Below are positions 23,201-29,500 of a stretch of DNA of 64,000 nt, in pieces. Below the pieces are notes generated by a model, which did not search any database, had not been told where the DNA came from, and was given only the letters and a program-made list of their open reading frames with translations. The translations under genes and the position numbers were made by a program. Each line of letters starts with the position of its first letter. Position 1 is the first letter of the stretch. Source of the stretch: JASLEW01 sp963732005 (lineage in GTDB: Bacteria; Acidobacteriota; Thermoanaerobaculia; Multivoradales; UBA5704); contig CAVSXT010000003.1 of NCBI GenBank assembly GCA_963732005.1, positions 310,001-374,000 on the forward strand, in the 5' to 3' direction.

Positions 23201-25057
23201 GGCCGGCTGCTGAGCGTGTCGCTGCCGGAGGGCACGCTGGCGCTGGCCTACGACCAGCTCACCGGCAAGCTCGCCAGCCTCACGGCCCCCGACGGCCAGA
23301 CCCTGAGCTACAAGTACGACGGCCCGCTCACCACGGAGATCACGGCAAAGGGGCCGGCTCCCGGCGTGATCGACCTGCAATACGACTCCAACTTCTGGGT
23401 CACGAAGCGCACGCTCGACGGCGACGGCGGCGGTGCGGTCCAGTTCCAATACGACCGCGACGGCCTGATCACCAAGGCGGCCGACACCCAGGTCTACCGC
23501 GATCCCCAAAACGGCATGCTGGTGGGCGCCCAGCTCTTCGACGTGGGCGAGGTGATCACGCGCAGCGATCTCGGAGAGCTGCAGCATTACGAGGCGGGAT
23601 ATTCCGGCGGCTGCTCGGGCAGCGCGCCGACCGCGGGCTGCGACAAGGTCCTGGTCGACGACTACCAGCGCGACCACCTCGGCCGGATCACGCAGAAGAT
23701 CGAGACCACCCTCGACGCGCTCGACGCGAGCCCGGTCACCCACACCTACGCCTACACCTACGATCTCACCGGGCGCCTCACCGCCGTGCAGCTCGACGGG
23801 GCCGCCTGGGAGAGCTACGCCTACGACGGCAACGGCAACCGCACCTCCTGGACCGACGTGACCGGAGCGGGCGTCGCGACCTACGACAGCCAGGACCGTC
23901 TCCTCGCCTACGGCAACGAGACCTACACCTACACCGCCAACGGCGAGTTGCAGACCAAGTCCCAGAATGGCCAGACCAACGCCTACGCCTACGACGTCCT
24001 GGGCAACCTGCGGCACGTGGTTCTCGCCAGCGGCGTCACGATCGACTACTTCGTCGACGGTTTGAATCGCCGCATCGGCAAGCAGGTCAACGGCACCCTG
24101 AGCCAGGGCTTCCTGTACCAGAGCGGCATCGCGCCGCTGGCCCAGCTCGACGGTGCCGGCAACGTCGTCTCCCTCTTCACCTACGCCAGCGGCCGGCGGG
24201 TCCCCGAGGAGATGGTCCAGGGAGGGGTCGCCTACCGCCTGATCACCGACCACCTGGAGAGTGTGCGCGCGGTGGTCAACGCCCAGACCGGCGAGATCGT
24301 CCAGCGCCTGGACTACGACGCCTTCGGCCGGGTGATTCTCGACACCAACCCGGGCTTCCAGCCCTTCGGCTACGCCGGCGGCCTCTACGACTACCAGACC
24401 GGCCTGGTCCGTTTCGGCGCCCGCGACTACGACGCCGAGAGCGGAAGGTGGACGAGCAAGGATCCGATTCTGTTTGGAGGAAGGAACTCAAATCTCTATG
24501 GGTATGTGGTGAACAATCCTGTCAACAACGTCGATCCAGCCGGTCGCTGTAGTGATCCCGGCGGTCCTGGTCTGCGATACTGTATCGCTACGTTCATCCC
24601 CCAAGCGACCGTGATGGGGTTCGGAGGCGACAACCGCGGCCCCGACCCGGCCAGCGGGCGTTTTAGGACGGAACAGCTAATCTACCAAACGGCGGATGGG
24701 GTCACCGAGACCCAGCATGACGTCGGCGTTTCAACTTTTGGGGGACTTGCCCGCGGTGCTGTGGATCTGGGGTTTTCGGCTTCTGAGGGGTTGCTGTTTG
24801 ATTCGCGGATATTCGTCGTCTCTGGTGCAGCCAGCGATGGCCTTCTCTATGGCTTCGCCCCCCCCCTGCAGTACAATATCGCGATTCTTGAAAAGCCAAA
24901 TGGAAATGCAGTAGTCTCCGGTTTGGCCACAGCGTTTCCCTCGCTTGAAATCTGGCAATATGGAGGCGCGAATGGTCCTCAATTGGTCTACTTCTACGAC
25001 GCCGCGAAGGCCGGTACCGGCCCTACCGATATCTTGAACACGGCCGCCATTCCATGA
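8201..25057 (+). CDS. Giant Sec-exported Rhs/YD-repeat protein with beta-propeller repeats
   Basis: 5618 residues from ATG 8201, which is preceded by a G-rich site and starts a clear signal peptide (MAKRWILLTSLALILIASAP). Approximate order of domains by residue: propeller-like repeats 30-320; Pro-rich linker 320-380; then three rounds of a carboxypeptidase-regulatory-like domain (379, 1052, 2077) followed by a block of 'LYAGGxFxxAGG ... W.G..W..LG.G' repeats (467-853, 1147-1887, 2167-2927; about 33 units in all). Ig-like domains fill 860-1047, 1893-2073 and 2933-3597. NHL repeats with GDGGPA motifs lie at 4160-4513, YD/RHS repeats at 4520-5367, and an Rhs core ends in NPVNNVDPAG near 5447. 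The last 170 residues form a variable tip. Rhs proteins are surface or secreted shells that encase a C-terminal effector. The Sec signal here argues for outer-surface export, not type VI secretion. The tip is not recognised. Confidence 0.9.
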   Translation: MAKRWILLTSLALILIASAPGAGTDAVIEETGGALWIADARELLKLGAGDARLQLEIQEATGSRALAVDHGSGILWAYGDGTLRAFDLQGRPLFETRIASAAAGAAPVPPAIARAASGLVWVADGRQLSAFDSAGRPQWSHTLSAAVRGMTLDSAHGLLWVATAASVVAYDLEHGDERQALALGERPQVMAMAADPATGLIWVAQRDRLQIHTTEAAKQLEAPLDPADPLRTVAADGQGGLWAAGASWLARLDTAGQVQTAVSPFGGHGRIGHLAIDPATGDAWVATEAELARVSRAGKVLRQLSFEPPLQVLDLAFQGAAPTAPRAKAPAPTPPPTPPRVAVSPSGETRTTAAKPAARPPAATSRLAKPHGSPGPGQTTIIGRLLLQDEVTPAIGMTVSVLGQAASATTAADGSFSIANVSGAVGEVLTLVGTYTSPNGQPWFLAQGVGTNPGGTYDAATIYLQTICLPDYANGLFPTNSLSGTGTVQVYALAPFGSGLVAAGTFAKVLIGGTATTVNNIASWSGSAWTRLGSASSPGITGGSAPAVHALAVFNGKLYVGGTFTSAGGVTVANIATWDGTSWAAVGSGLPGTVSALGVWNGALYAGGSFTTSGSTHYNHIAKLSGTSWLTVGNGFDNNVLALTVFDDGSGGGPQLYAGGSFVSGGLNGVARWNAATSSWVTVGGGVTGTGALVAAFAGDVEAGVPALYAGGTFTAAGGVTTVGVARWQSAAWSAAGGYGDGPSEVAGLAKGITALAFLDDGTGPMLYAGGSFSFAADGWTYNRLAYLDFGWMPVENAAGTTSGLDNTVNALAAWAQPGTPAQPMFLYAGGLFSKSGGYTAVRMARYGVPSTCADSVNPLLAISAPPYGGAVNSSHPSIGVSWFEIGSGLKTSSLQIQLNGSAIATTCTFASSSATCVPTSALADGVYAVTASAQDNAGNQGYMDSPGLFTIDSVPPVVSIAAPVENSSVPSSQAIRVEYGDAGSGVDPASVSLQLNGASLAATCAADAAVAVCQPSQPLPPGAATLTAAVRDLAGNGATSAPRHFTVATTTTTVTGSVRLAAGTPAAGAQITVLGLTSAGGTAAADGSFSIGGVAAAAGQALTVTAQLTLGGTSLVGVAANVAPVVSGTTNAGVLTLLPECGPRFVDALFPGTGVTGDKSAGDPHRFIAGAVGFNDGSGPALYAWGDFSYAGGAVIGSVAKWNGAKWSDSGLSGQVSGLLTADLGAGAALYAFGDQSMSYQGVGLHGLAMWNGLSWSSVGNGTDGAVYYAAAVNDGTGPALYILGSFQNVNYQVYWNGQVQGTPANGAAKWNGTAWTSPLAAGGGVIPYGAFNSVLYGTDDGDNLYQWNGSAWTLLRSFANPIGFVTALTGGSTPGLYVGSAGAVNRWDGQSWTVVSPAPGQVSGALYGFDDGTSPPGPKLFVAGSFCTTSCASPQRGVFKWDGTGWTTIGVHADGEWPESLGSWNDGTANRLVAFGQFLRSPQGRQANGIEQLAGGQLVPLGSQTIEDGPSPILPVIKAMVVWDDGTGPALYVGGTFASINGAPANRIARWDGTSWAPLRGGLGGSSTLDQVEALAVYDGALYAGGHFALADGQPAANVARWDGLHWTGLSLGSTTAGYDQVLALSAWNGSLYAGGIFTDVGAADAPLNRIARWDGTQWNALGSGVDGADGINGYTSYVGALAVYGNALYAAGNFGSMGGVGVNNVASWNGSGWSGIGAPANFELKALTVYDDGAGDQLFLGGYYLDPAYVPGSAFLASFDGTSYAQRVSPVDEGINSLAAFNDGSGPALYLGGSFLQIPPPGLVANRFARYRQGVLTRFFPGVYGSVTRPGAGIQGDAESTGVLAMAVFDDGSGSGPALFLGGDFTGAGNTNSSGLAKWVAPLQCQDVIPIQIALTSPADGAVTTQASQVVSGSVNKPVTLTLNGQLLTVGSNLTFSAPVTLAEGPNSFQLAAADAFGNTAQLAVTVTLDTSPPKIAWSAPVAGATVGTASPALRLGYQDGGSGVVPSSLTLQNGAAALAASCTFGSAAAVCTPTQALPMGAVTLSAQIKDRAGNTSAPASVSFTVQPVAGGGQTTVTGSVQLAGGVPVAAAQVAVLGKAGATATTAADGTFAIPGVDVSSGASLTVTARANTAQGWQTGLAAGVVPQPGGTTNAGAIQLRLPCDPGFGAGLLTEVGVDTVQNADVTGQQAEHRVMAMAVFDDGSGPALYVGGSFHQAGGIPAQNLARWDGHAWTAVGGGTNGPVWALAVYGSALYVGGNFTQAGVAASPVAALSIASWTGSGWSALLGGGGNGVAGTVYALTVHDDGSGPALYAGGFFNGAGGLAANNLARWNGSAWSVVGSPSNGTDSEVFALASFNGRLVAGGEFRHAGGQSAASLAQWNGSAWSAVGTGTDDNVYALQIWNGALYIAGNFQHAGTVAQPVYGIVRWDGAAGWSGLGGGLDEASFSTFDGQQGVQALGVYDDGGGAKLYASGQFYHDGVSNLYHDMARWDGTAWSAVAGGVDDQGFLCEPIDPGDPLGEQACLSGAAFAVFDGGTGPALYAGGGFAVAGGIGVHQVARWSAKGWSAVGSTATGADAGAGALAIFDDGTGPALYAGGDFTTLAGLSTSHAARWDGAQWSPLGNGTDARVSGLASLPGSPPTLVAGGDFANAGGVAAARVAAWGGTGGAFAWSALAGGAAAPVRAVAALDAFGTGTTTLYAGGDFTSPAAYVASWNGSAWSGLGSGVDGTVRAIVAFQGPGQSPALYVAGDFQNAGGSPASHVARWDGAQWSPLGSGVGAPVHALAVFDDGSGPALYAGGELGVVMRWNGTSWAQVGSSFNSIVYALVVFDDGLGPALFAGGPPTTSPPTPPYLPLARWSGTSWSAPVADGTGLPALAGGTVESLAVWDDGGGPALWIGGDFYLGTQLAATHAYLVKWSRPAICVDHNPPVLAFTAPAENAAVSSSTPEIDVTYSAAQDDAATGTLAITNGGAALAVSCVFNAAAGQCRPTAALADGPVHLSATMANLGGVVSSPVSRDFVIDTQAPAFAFTLPANNALVAGTTVDVKMHYTDAGSGIDGNSLSLSLSSTVSASFQCSAGATDADCTPVAALADGVYTFYGTVRDLAGNTSPQAQVTFIVDTQPPQLAITAPANGSSTHQQQPQIVLTYADAGSGVDTTTLALTANGSALPAACTFGPASAVCTPVSPLAAGAVTLAATIQDHAGHVSAAAGDGFTVVLDFTPPVITVATPVPGSATNQASQQVTGSLSKPATLTVNGAAATVGGNNAFSYGPVTLAPGSNSFNLVATDAVGNVGQLAVSVLLDTTPPALAFTAPAAGSTFDPTVTPIQIAWSDSGGAGVNASSLALTANGSALPVTCSTSAAGASCTARAPLPGGPVTLSGQVSDQAGNVSPPAQVGFTVPAGSSGPQPIITVFSPVPNGATNNPSPVLTGRLSESATLTLNGAGVTVAGDLTFNAGPLDLNPGANSFTLVATDAAGNVAQLTFTVTLDTGVPAPANPSLVTATAGSAGQVTVAGSSGAVPVGEPGLIAVIVDAGLSGETTAPVAADGSFNMQAAAEPGDTLLLSVRNPGGNQSAAVGVRVAGTPPAPPDPGTVAPTPDPTAATNLCTRTAFLWSGTNPVQYGVAAGVIDCKRLAVLRGRAVDRSGAVLTGVRVSVDGHAELGSTFTRADGRFDLAVNGGGDLVLRFTSPGYLTLQRRLQPVWNSYVAVPDVILTQPDAQVTTIDLTSSAPIQVARGSAVGDAAGNRQATVMFAQGTTAAMVFSGGATLPISSLQVRATDYSANHAGPGALPADLPANLDFTYGLELSIDQADAAGATSVAFSQPVPVYVENFMRFAVGQPVPLAAFDRQQAVFAPASNGLVIALLSVTGGKADLDLTGGGQPASAAALAAVGITDAERQQLASLYTPGQQLWRVTVSHFSFWAYSWPWDLSAADWVPSVALPAVADDGKIDKPAVALFGGAIETENQILHESLAIPGSPLALDYSSDRVPGRTAPYLLTIPLTDALVPPDLERVDLEIDIAGQQVLQSFPAAAAQTTTFQWNGLDAYGTPVQGATRWTVKLGYVYTGQYQIPSAGNPAFGLTGGTSIQGSATRAEVTVTRQSSGQIGGLDARAACGLGGWSLSAHHYFNPVDQTLYYGSGGRRSFGSAASSPQVLTLVAGTGSAGLGGDGGPARNAQLSFPEGLAVMSDGSLLIADTLNCRIRKVDPLGQITTVAGTSCPDPTQAAGSIGDQGAASAAVLASPTKAIEGPDGSIYIADVGHARIRKVDANGISTVAGSGQSGCGGDGGPAGAAQLSQPVDIAFDRDGNLLIADTGGLDQGCMGIRLMSPQGSIRTLATGAAPPFDPTDPINTTVIFPQGVAAGVDGSVYFSQFQSVRRIPPDHTLDPNRWTLAGVNNIAPFIGFAGDGMPAAVHGTTLFNQPFHLAVDRDHNVYVADTGNGRIRRISNTNVVDTVAGGGPSLPVGDGLAATDAALLWPTGVAVDPTGQTLYLTDTYRNQVWKLTLPPAFGDSTFAVASEDGGELYVFDAAGHHLRTENAITEQTLLTFNYTAYNLPGSGSGQQQLLTGIQDAFGNLTTIERAADGTPLAIDSPFGQRAPLALDQNGYLASFVRAAPPAQPNTEAVNLTTSASGLLTTLKDPKGAIYTFAYDAQGRLSRVQDPAQGSLALQFQAIAGGGYSVALSSAMSRDSKVQVTFPATGGIQKTATDTAGLVTTGVLKPNGSVTITSPDQTLVEIDKTSDPRLGAQSPYVKTVTVTTPVNRLVYSATSNRTTGVSATDPLGLLSQTDTVTVNDRTATTTYDAAQQQVTTTSPEGRQSVGTYDAFGRLQQSQVPGFQPINYAYDAKGRLQTVTQGTGSELRTLTYAYNPQGFLDSITDPLQHVTHFQYDAVGRVTKTTLADQRLIQAAYDLDGNLTALTPPSRPEHDFSFDQVSELLAYTPPPAVPGNPATTYAYNADHQLVTINRPDGQAVTFNYDSAPSTLGSSCSPSCASGRLLSVSLPEGTLALAYDQLTGKLASLTAPDGQTLSYKYDGPLTTEITAKGPAPGVIDLQYDSNFWVTKRTLDGDGGGAVQFQYDRDGLITKAADTQVYRDPQNGMLVGAQLFDVGEVITRSDLGELQHYEAGYSGGCSGSAPTAGCDKVLVDDYQRDHLGRITQKIETTLDALDASPVTHTYAYTYDLTGRLTAVQLDGAAWESYAYDGNGNRTSWTDVTGAGVATYDSQDRLLAYGNETYTYTANGELQTKSQNGQTNAYAYDVLGNLRHVVLASGVTIDYFVDGLNRRIGKQVNGTLSQGFLYQSGIAPLAQLDGAGNVVSLFTYASGRRVPEEMVQGGVAYRLITDHLESVRAVVNAQTGEIVQRLDYDAFGRVILDTNPGFQPFGYAGGLYDYQTGLVRFGARDYDAESGRWTSKDPILFGGRNSNLYGYVVNNPVNNVDPAGRCSDPGGPGLRYCIATFIPQATVMGFGGDNRGPDPASGRFRTEQLIYQTADGVTETQHDVGVSTFGGLARGAVDLGFSASEGLLFDSRIFVVSGAASDGLLYGFAPPLQYNIAILEKPNGNAVVSGLATAFPSLEIWQYGGANGPQLVYFYDAAKAGTGPTDILNTAAIP
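24540..25057 (+). other. Variable C-terminal tip of the Rhs protein (candidate effector)
   Basis: Downstream of the Rhs core motif NNVDPAG the coding sequence changes character. It is visibly less GC-rich and has A/T-ending codons unlike the preceding 16 kb; the change begins at about 24465. The roughly 170-residue tip contains FIPQATVMGFGGDNRGPD and later LVYFYDAAKAGTGPTD. No nuclease, deaminase or ADP-ribosyltransferase motif is recognised. This is the position where Rhs proteins carry exchangeable toxins. Confidence 0.6.
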
Positions 25058-25608
25058 CCCAGCCTCCCGCCATGCAAAGAGTCATTGGAGCGCCCGGATT
25101 CAGCTCCAGTCGCCGCCTAAGCCGAGACCTCGCGCTGCTTTTTCTCTGCCCTACAGTGGCCATATTGTTATGCATCGCGGTGCTGGGTTTCCTGGGAGAG
25201 GTAGGAAGGCCACTCCGCTTTGACATACCTCACGGTTTCCGCGGCTGGATTGTGATCCAGTATCTTGATCCGAGGTGCCAAGAGCTTTCCACAAGCGGCA
25301 TTTTTGTCGTGGTCTCCATCTCGCAATCCGGTTGCAGCTGCACAAGCAGTGAGATGCCCCTTGGCTGGCGATATGTCCGATACAACTACGTCCGCAAAGA
25401 CGGCGTGCGCCTGAGCCTTCCGGCCGGGAATAGAGGGCTCGAGACGGCGGCTTTGTTTTCAGCCTATGACTATGATCGGGGAAGGGAGTTGCTGTTCGTC
25501 GGCACTGAGATGGAGTTCGAGATAATTCCACGACCAGCTGCGTGGCTACCAAACTACGTCGGACGGCCATCGTCATGCGAGCCGGTTCGCCCGTTGCGCC
25601 CGCGTTAA
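25054..25608 (+). CDS. Small membrane-anchored protein with DUF6843-like domain, candidate Rhs partner
   Basis: 184 residues. The ATG overlaps the stop codon of the giant Rhs gene (ATGA), so translation is probably coupled. Residues 25-50 form one transmembrane helix (LALLFLCPTVAILLCIAVLGF) after a positively charged head, which places the rest outside the membrane. The outer part reads FDIPHGFRGWIVIQYLDP, followed by CxC and RYVRYNYVRKDGVRL. This resembles, from memory, the beta-rich DUF6843 family found as small lipoproteins or membrane proteins. Base composition matches the Rhs tip, not the chromosome. Position directly after an Rhs tip is where an immunity gene is expected, but the family is not a known immunity family, so that role is inference. 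Confidence 0.7.
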   Translation: MTQPPAMQRVIGAPGFSSSRRLSRDLALLFLCPTVAILLCIAVLGFLGEVGRPLRFDIPHGFRGWIVIQYLDPRCQELSTSGIFVVVSISQSGCSCTSSEMPLGWRYVRYNYVRKDGVRLSLPAGNRGLETAALFSAYDYDRGRELLFVGTEMEFEIIPRPAAWLPNYVGRPSSCEPVRPLRPR

Positions 25609-25699
25609 ACACCAGTTGGAGAGAGGGCCGGGGTGCGCAAGGCAGCGACCCTCTACGCCGGTCACCGTCGTGCCCGCCGGGCGGCGCTCGTCGCCCTTA

Positions 25700-26467
25700 T
25701 TAACTCGACGGCCCCGGCGGGGTTGCCGGGGGCGGCTGGGTCTTCAGGCCCTTGGCCGTGGTCTCCCAGCGGATCGAGGCGAAGGCGAAGACGCCGGTGA
25801 CGACCAGGTGGAATTTGCTGCTCTCGCCCGGCGGCAGGGGCAGGGTGACGACCGCGGCCGGGTAGCGGCCGATCAGGCCGCCGTTGTCGTCGAAGAGGTC
25901 GGCCACCACACCCACCTCGGTGAGGTAGCTCTGGGAGGTGTTGCGCACGGTGCCGGTGATCTCGGCGCCGTCCGCCTTGCTCTCGTTGGCGGGCACCCGG
26001 TCCCAGGTCACCACCTCGACGGAGCTCGGCACGTCCTTGGCAGGAGGAGCGTCCTTGCCCCCCTTCTTGGTGTCCGCGGGATTGGCGGCGGCACCGCCGG
26101 CGGCGCCGGGCTCGGCGGCGCTGTCCGGCAGCGGCGTCTTCTTGAAGTCCTTGTCGGTCAAAATGATGACCGCCTTGCGCTTGGCCTTTGGCTGCTCCGG
26201 CGGGGGCGGCGGCGCCGCGGCATCCTGCTTGGCCTTCTCGGTCGCCAATTTGCTGGCGTCGAAGTCCACCCGATCGGCGCGCATCGAGGAGAGGTTACCG
26301 TTGGGTAAAGTGAAGACCACCAGCTTGCCCTTGAGCTGCCAGGCACCCTTGATCTCGAAGCGGTCACCCTGGCGGGTGACGACCCAGTCGGCCTGCAGAG
26401 CTGCGGGGACCGTGGCGGCGACAGCGGCGGCGAACATCGCCGCCAGGACCCGGGCTCGTGTCGTCAT
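25700..26467 (-). CDS. Exported FxLYD-domain-like protein
   Basis: 255 residues with a signal peptide (cleavage near ALQADW). The mature N-terminus (DWVVTRQGDRFEIKGAWQLK, VVFTLPNGNLSSMRADRVDF) looks like the small SH3-like module that reads 'the effect of a change on a stored value' in many acidobacterial exported proteins. A Pro/Lys-rich spacer follows, then a beta-sandwich of FxLYD type (ITGTVRNTSQSYLTEVGVVA, VVTLPLPPGESSKFHL), a domain usually seen in cell-surface proteins. It is the last minus-strand gene after the pilus-tip operon but is separated from pilY1 by a hairpin terminator. AGG precedes the ATG by 6 nt. Confidence 0.75.
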   Translation of the reverse strand: MTTRARVLAAMFAAAVAATVPAALQADWVVTRQGDRFEIKGAWQLKGKLVVFTLPNGNLSSMRADRVDFDASKLATEKAKQDAAAPPPPPEQPKAKRKAVIILTDKDFKKTPLPDSAAEPGAAGGAAANPADTKKGGKDAPPAKDVPSSVEVVTWDRVPANESKADGAEITGTVRNTSQSYLTEVGVVADLFDDNGGLIGRYPAAVVTLPLPPGESSKFHLVVTGVFAFASIRWETTAKGLKTQPPPATPPGPSS

Positions 26468-26485
26468 GGTGATCCTGACCTCTCT

Positions 26486-26505
26486 AAAAGTCTCGCGTGC
26501 GAGAC
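26486..26505 (-). terminator. Intrinsic terminator after pilY1
   Basis: On the minus strand GTCTCGC-AC-GCGAGAC forms a perfect 7-bp stem with a 2-nt loop and is followed at once by TTTTA. It begins 1 nt after the pilY1 stop codon, so the pilus-tip operon probably ends here and the FxLYD gene needs read-through or its own promoter. Confidence 0.6.
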
Positions 26506-26506
26506 A

Positions 26507-29500
26507 CTAGAACTCCTTCCAGTTCTTCTCGATTATACACGCCGGCACGGCCGCCGCCGGGTAGGTGGAGTTGAAGGTGTCGGTCACCGTGATGTTGATC
26601 CGCTTGGTGGAGTAGCGGCAGTTCGCCGGCATCAGGGCCATGATCTGCTTCATCACGTCCTGGATCGCCGCGGACAGCGCCCCCTCCGCCGGCGGGTTGG
26701 GGTTCGCCTTGGTGGCGATGATCGGCGTCGACTCGCTGGTGTTGACGTTGAGCCCTAGGTCCTTGGCCAGCACGAAGTAGCGGTTGGTGGTGCCGGTCGG
26801 CGTGCCGGTGCCTTCCGAGCCGGTCTGCTGGCTGATGGCGTCGCCGTTGTTGATGTTGAGCACGAAGACGTGGGTGTCGCCGCTGTTGGCGCAGACGGTG
26901 GTGCCGTTGGTGACCGAGGTGAGCGGCTTCGGCACGTAGGTGGAGAAGATCATCACGCCGGTGAGGGTGAAGGCCTCGTTGAGCACCCGCTCGCCGGCGC
27001 CGAGCTCGAAGTAGTAGCCGGGCAGCAGGCCGCCGGGTGGGCTGAGCAGGAAGTTGCTGTTGGGGTTGAGCGTGCCGTCAGGCGTCAGCTGTTGCAGGTT
27101 GGCGGCGGTGTGCGGCGTCGGCGTGTTGGCCGCGGTGAAGCCGGTGTCGATCAGCACGAAGAAGCGGCCGGTGGTGAGGTCGCTCTTCCACAGGTCGAAG
27201 CGGTTGCCGGTGCCCCAGGCCAGGCCGTACTGATTCCGGTCGGTGTCGAAGAAAACCGCCGGCGGATAGAACATCTGGCGGCCCTGGGTGTCGAAGATCT
27301 CGAACGGCTGCCAGAAGGTGCTCGTCACCCGGTTGTTGGCGCCGCTGAGGGGCGCAGGCTGCGAGAGATCGACCTTGTAGAGGTGACCGGCTGTGGTGCC
27401 GACATAGATGGTGTCGATGTAGCCGTCCTGGCCGGTGTCGACGGCCGCCGGCTCGCTGGGCACCGAGCCGTTGAGCTGCCGCTTGTAGATGATCTTGCCG
27501 GTGGCCATGTTGAGCATGTAGAGCCAGTTGCCCTGGCTGTTGGCGGCGCCGGGATCCATGCCGCCGCCGAACACCGCCACCCACTGCTCGTGGAAGGTGG
27601 AGCAGGCCGAAGTGTCGCAGATCCGGACGCGGCCGGTGTTGGGCAGCGACCAGGTCTCGCCGAGGTCGGGCTGGCCCGAGAGGTCCTCGTCGTTGGGCTT
27701 GAGCGCGCAGTTGCTGACGCAGGCCGGCGCCACCTGGATGCTGTCGGTGAACTCCCAGAGCGGCGTCGGATAGGGCAGCTGGCCGCAGCCGGCGCCGCCG
27801 TTGATGCAGCTCGGCAGGTAGTTGGCCGCGTTGGGGTTGGGCAGCTGGATCGCCGGCGTCGAGGTGACGTTGGGAGTCTCGAAGTTGCTCTGCAAGATGT
27901 CGGGCTGGGTGACGTCCAGCGCGTAATAGCCATGCCCGCCCTCGCGCAAGCCGCCGATGACCAGGCTGTGCCACACGCACGTCGCCGGCACCGGAGTCTG
28001 CGAGCACGATGACGCGGCGCCGGTGGCGTCGAAAAAGCCCTCGGCCAGGTTCGGCGGACCGTCCACCATGAAGGTCTGCGCCCCGCCGTTGGTCGGCGGC
28101 GCGGCGGCGGCGCCGAGCGCGGCGAGCGTCGGCATCACGGTGCGCGGGACGAAGGCAAAGAGCTCGTTGCCGGTGCCGTTGGTGAAGGTCCAGGCGGACA
28201 GGCCCGCCACCGTGCCCAGCGTCACCGTACCGACGTCGAGGGCGTGTACCTCGCCGTCGTCGCTGCCGAAGTAGAGCACCTTGCGCCGGAAGCGCTCGGT
28301 GGCGGCGAAGGTCTGATAACCGTCGACATTGCCCTCGAACAGGGTGGTGTTGGCGGGCTGCCCCAGCACCTGGGGGTTGGAGTGGAAGATGTCGCCCAGC
28401 ACGTACTGGACCGGCTGGTTGGTGGTCGGATCGAGATAGCTCTTGATGGCCGCTGCGAAGTTGACCGCCTGCTGTGCAGTGGTGTATGCGGTCACCGGGG
28501 GAGCAGGTGTGGCGGTTTGACCGCTGGGGCAGGGGTTACCATAGTTCACGGTGGGGGCGGTGCAGGTCGAGCCGGTCCCCGAGGCGTTCTCTGTGCAGGT
28601 CGCGGAGCTCGGCGGATAGTAGCTGTAGCCCGGACCGCAGATGCCGAGGCCGCTCTCGAGGTCGTAGAGGTGCCCGGTGTCGGTCACCAGCGGCACCTGC
28701 AGGGACAGCCGCAGCTCGCCCGGCACGACGGGGGTGAACGGGGCGTAGTAGATGCGCCGCTTGGTTGGATCGTTGCCGGCGGTGTCGAGCCCCTTCAGGG
28801 CCTGGGCAAGCACCGTGTCGCCGGTGGACGGCCCGCCGACGAGCTGTCCGCCGCCGGCGTTCCAGAGGTGGCAGCCCTGCTGGCCGGGCGTGGTGCAATC
28901 CGCCGATGGCCGGGTGTCGGGGACGACTGCCGTGCCCGGAGTGCCGTCCGGCAGGACGACGTTGATCTTCTGGGTCGGCACCGGATCGGAGAAAGCGTCG
29001 ACCCGGCCGGGCCAGATCGGCAGGTTGAGCGGCAGGAAGCTGGTGATCAGCTCCTTGTTCTGGACGTTCGACTGGATCGACGGCACCGCCGCCGAGGCGA
29101 AGGCGGTGGCCTGCGACGAGATCAGGTTGAGGACCGACTGCAGGTCGGCGAGGATCTGCTGCTTGCTCTGCGGCAGGAAGGGGCCCGGGCCGTCGCAGGG
29201 ATTGAGCGGCGCGCAGTTGCCGTAGCCGAAGTCCGCGGCGGAGCAGCAGAAGTTGGCCGGCGGCGTGGCGCAGTCCGCCTCCGGCGAGCACTCGCCGGCC
29301 AGGAAGGCGGCGTGATTGCAGCAGTAGGTGAACGACGGCGGATCGCTGGCCGGGAAGCCCGCCGGCTGGCCGGCGACGGTGTTCTTGATGCCGTTGAAGA
29401 AGTGCCGGTTGCCGGTGCCGCCCTCGTCGGAGATGCACTGCAGCGTGTTGTTGTAGCCGCCGACCTGGGTGGTGGTGAGGCCGAGCCCGACGACGAAGGT

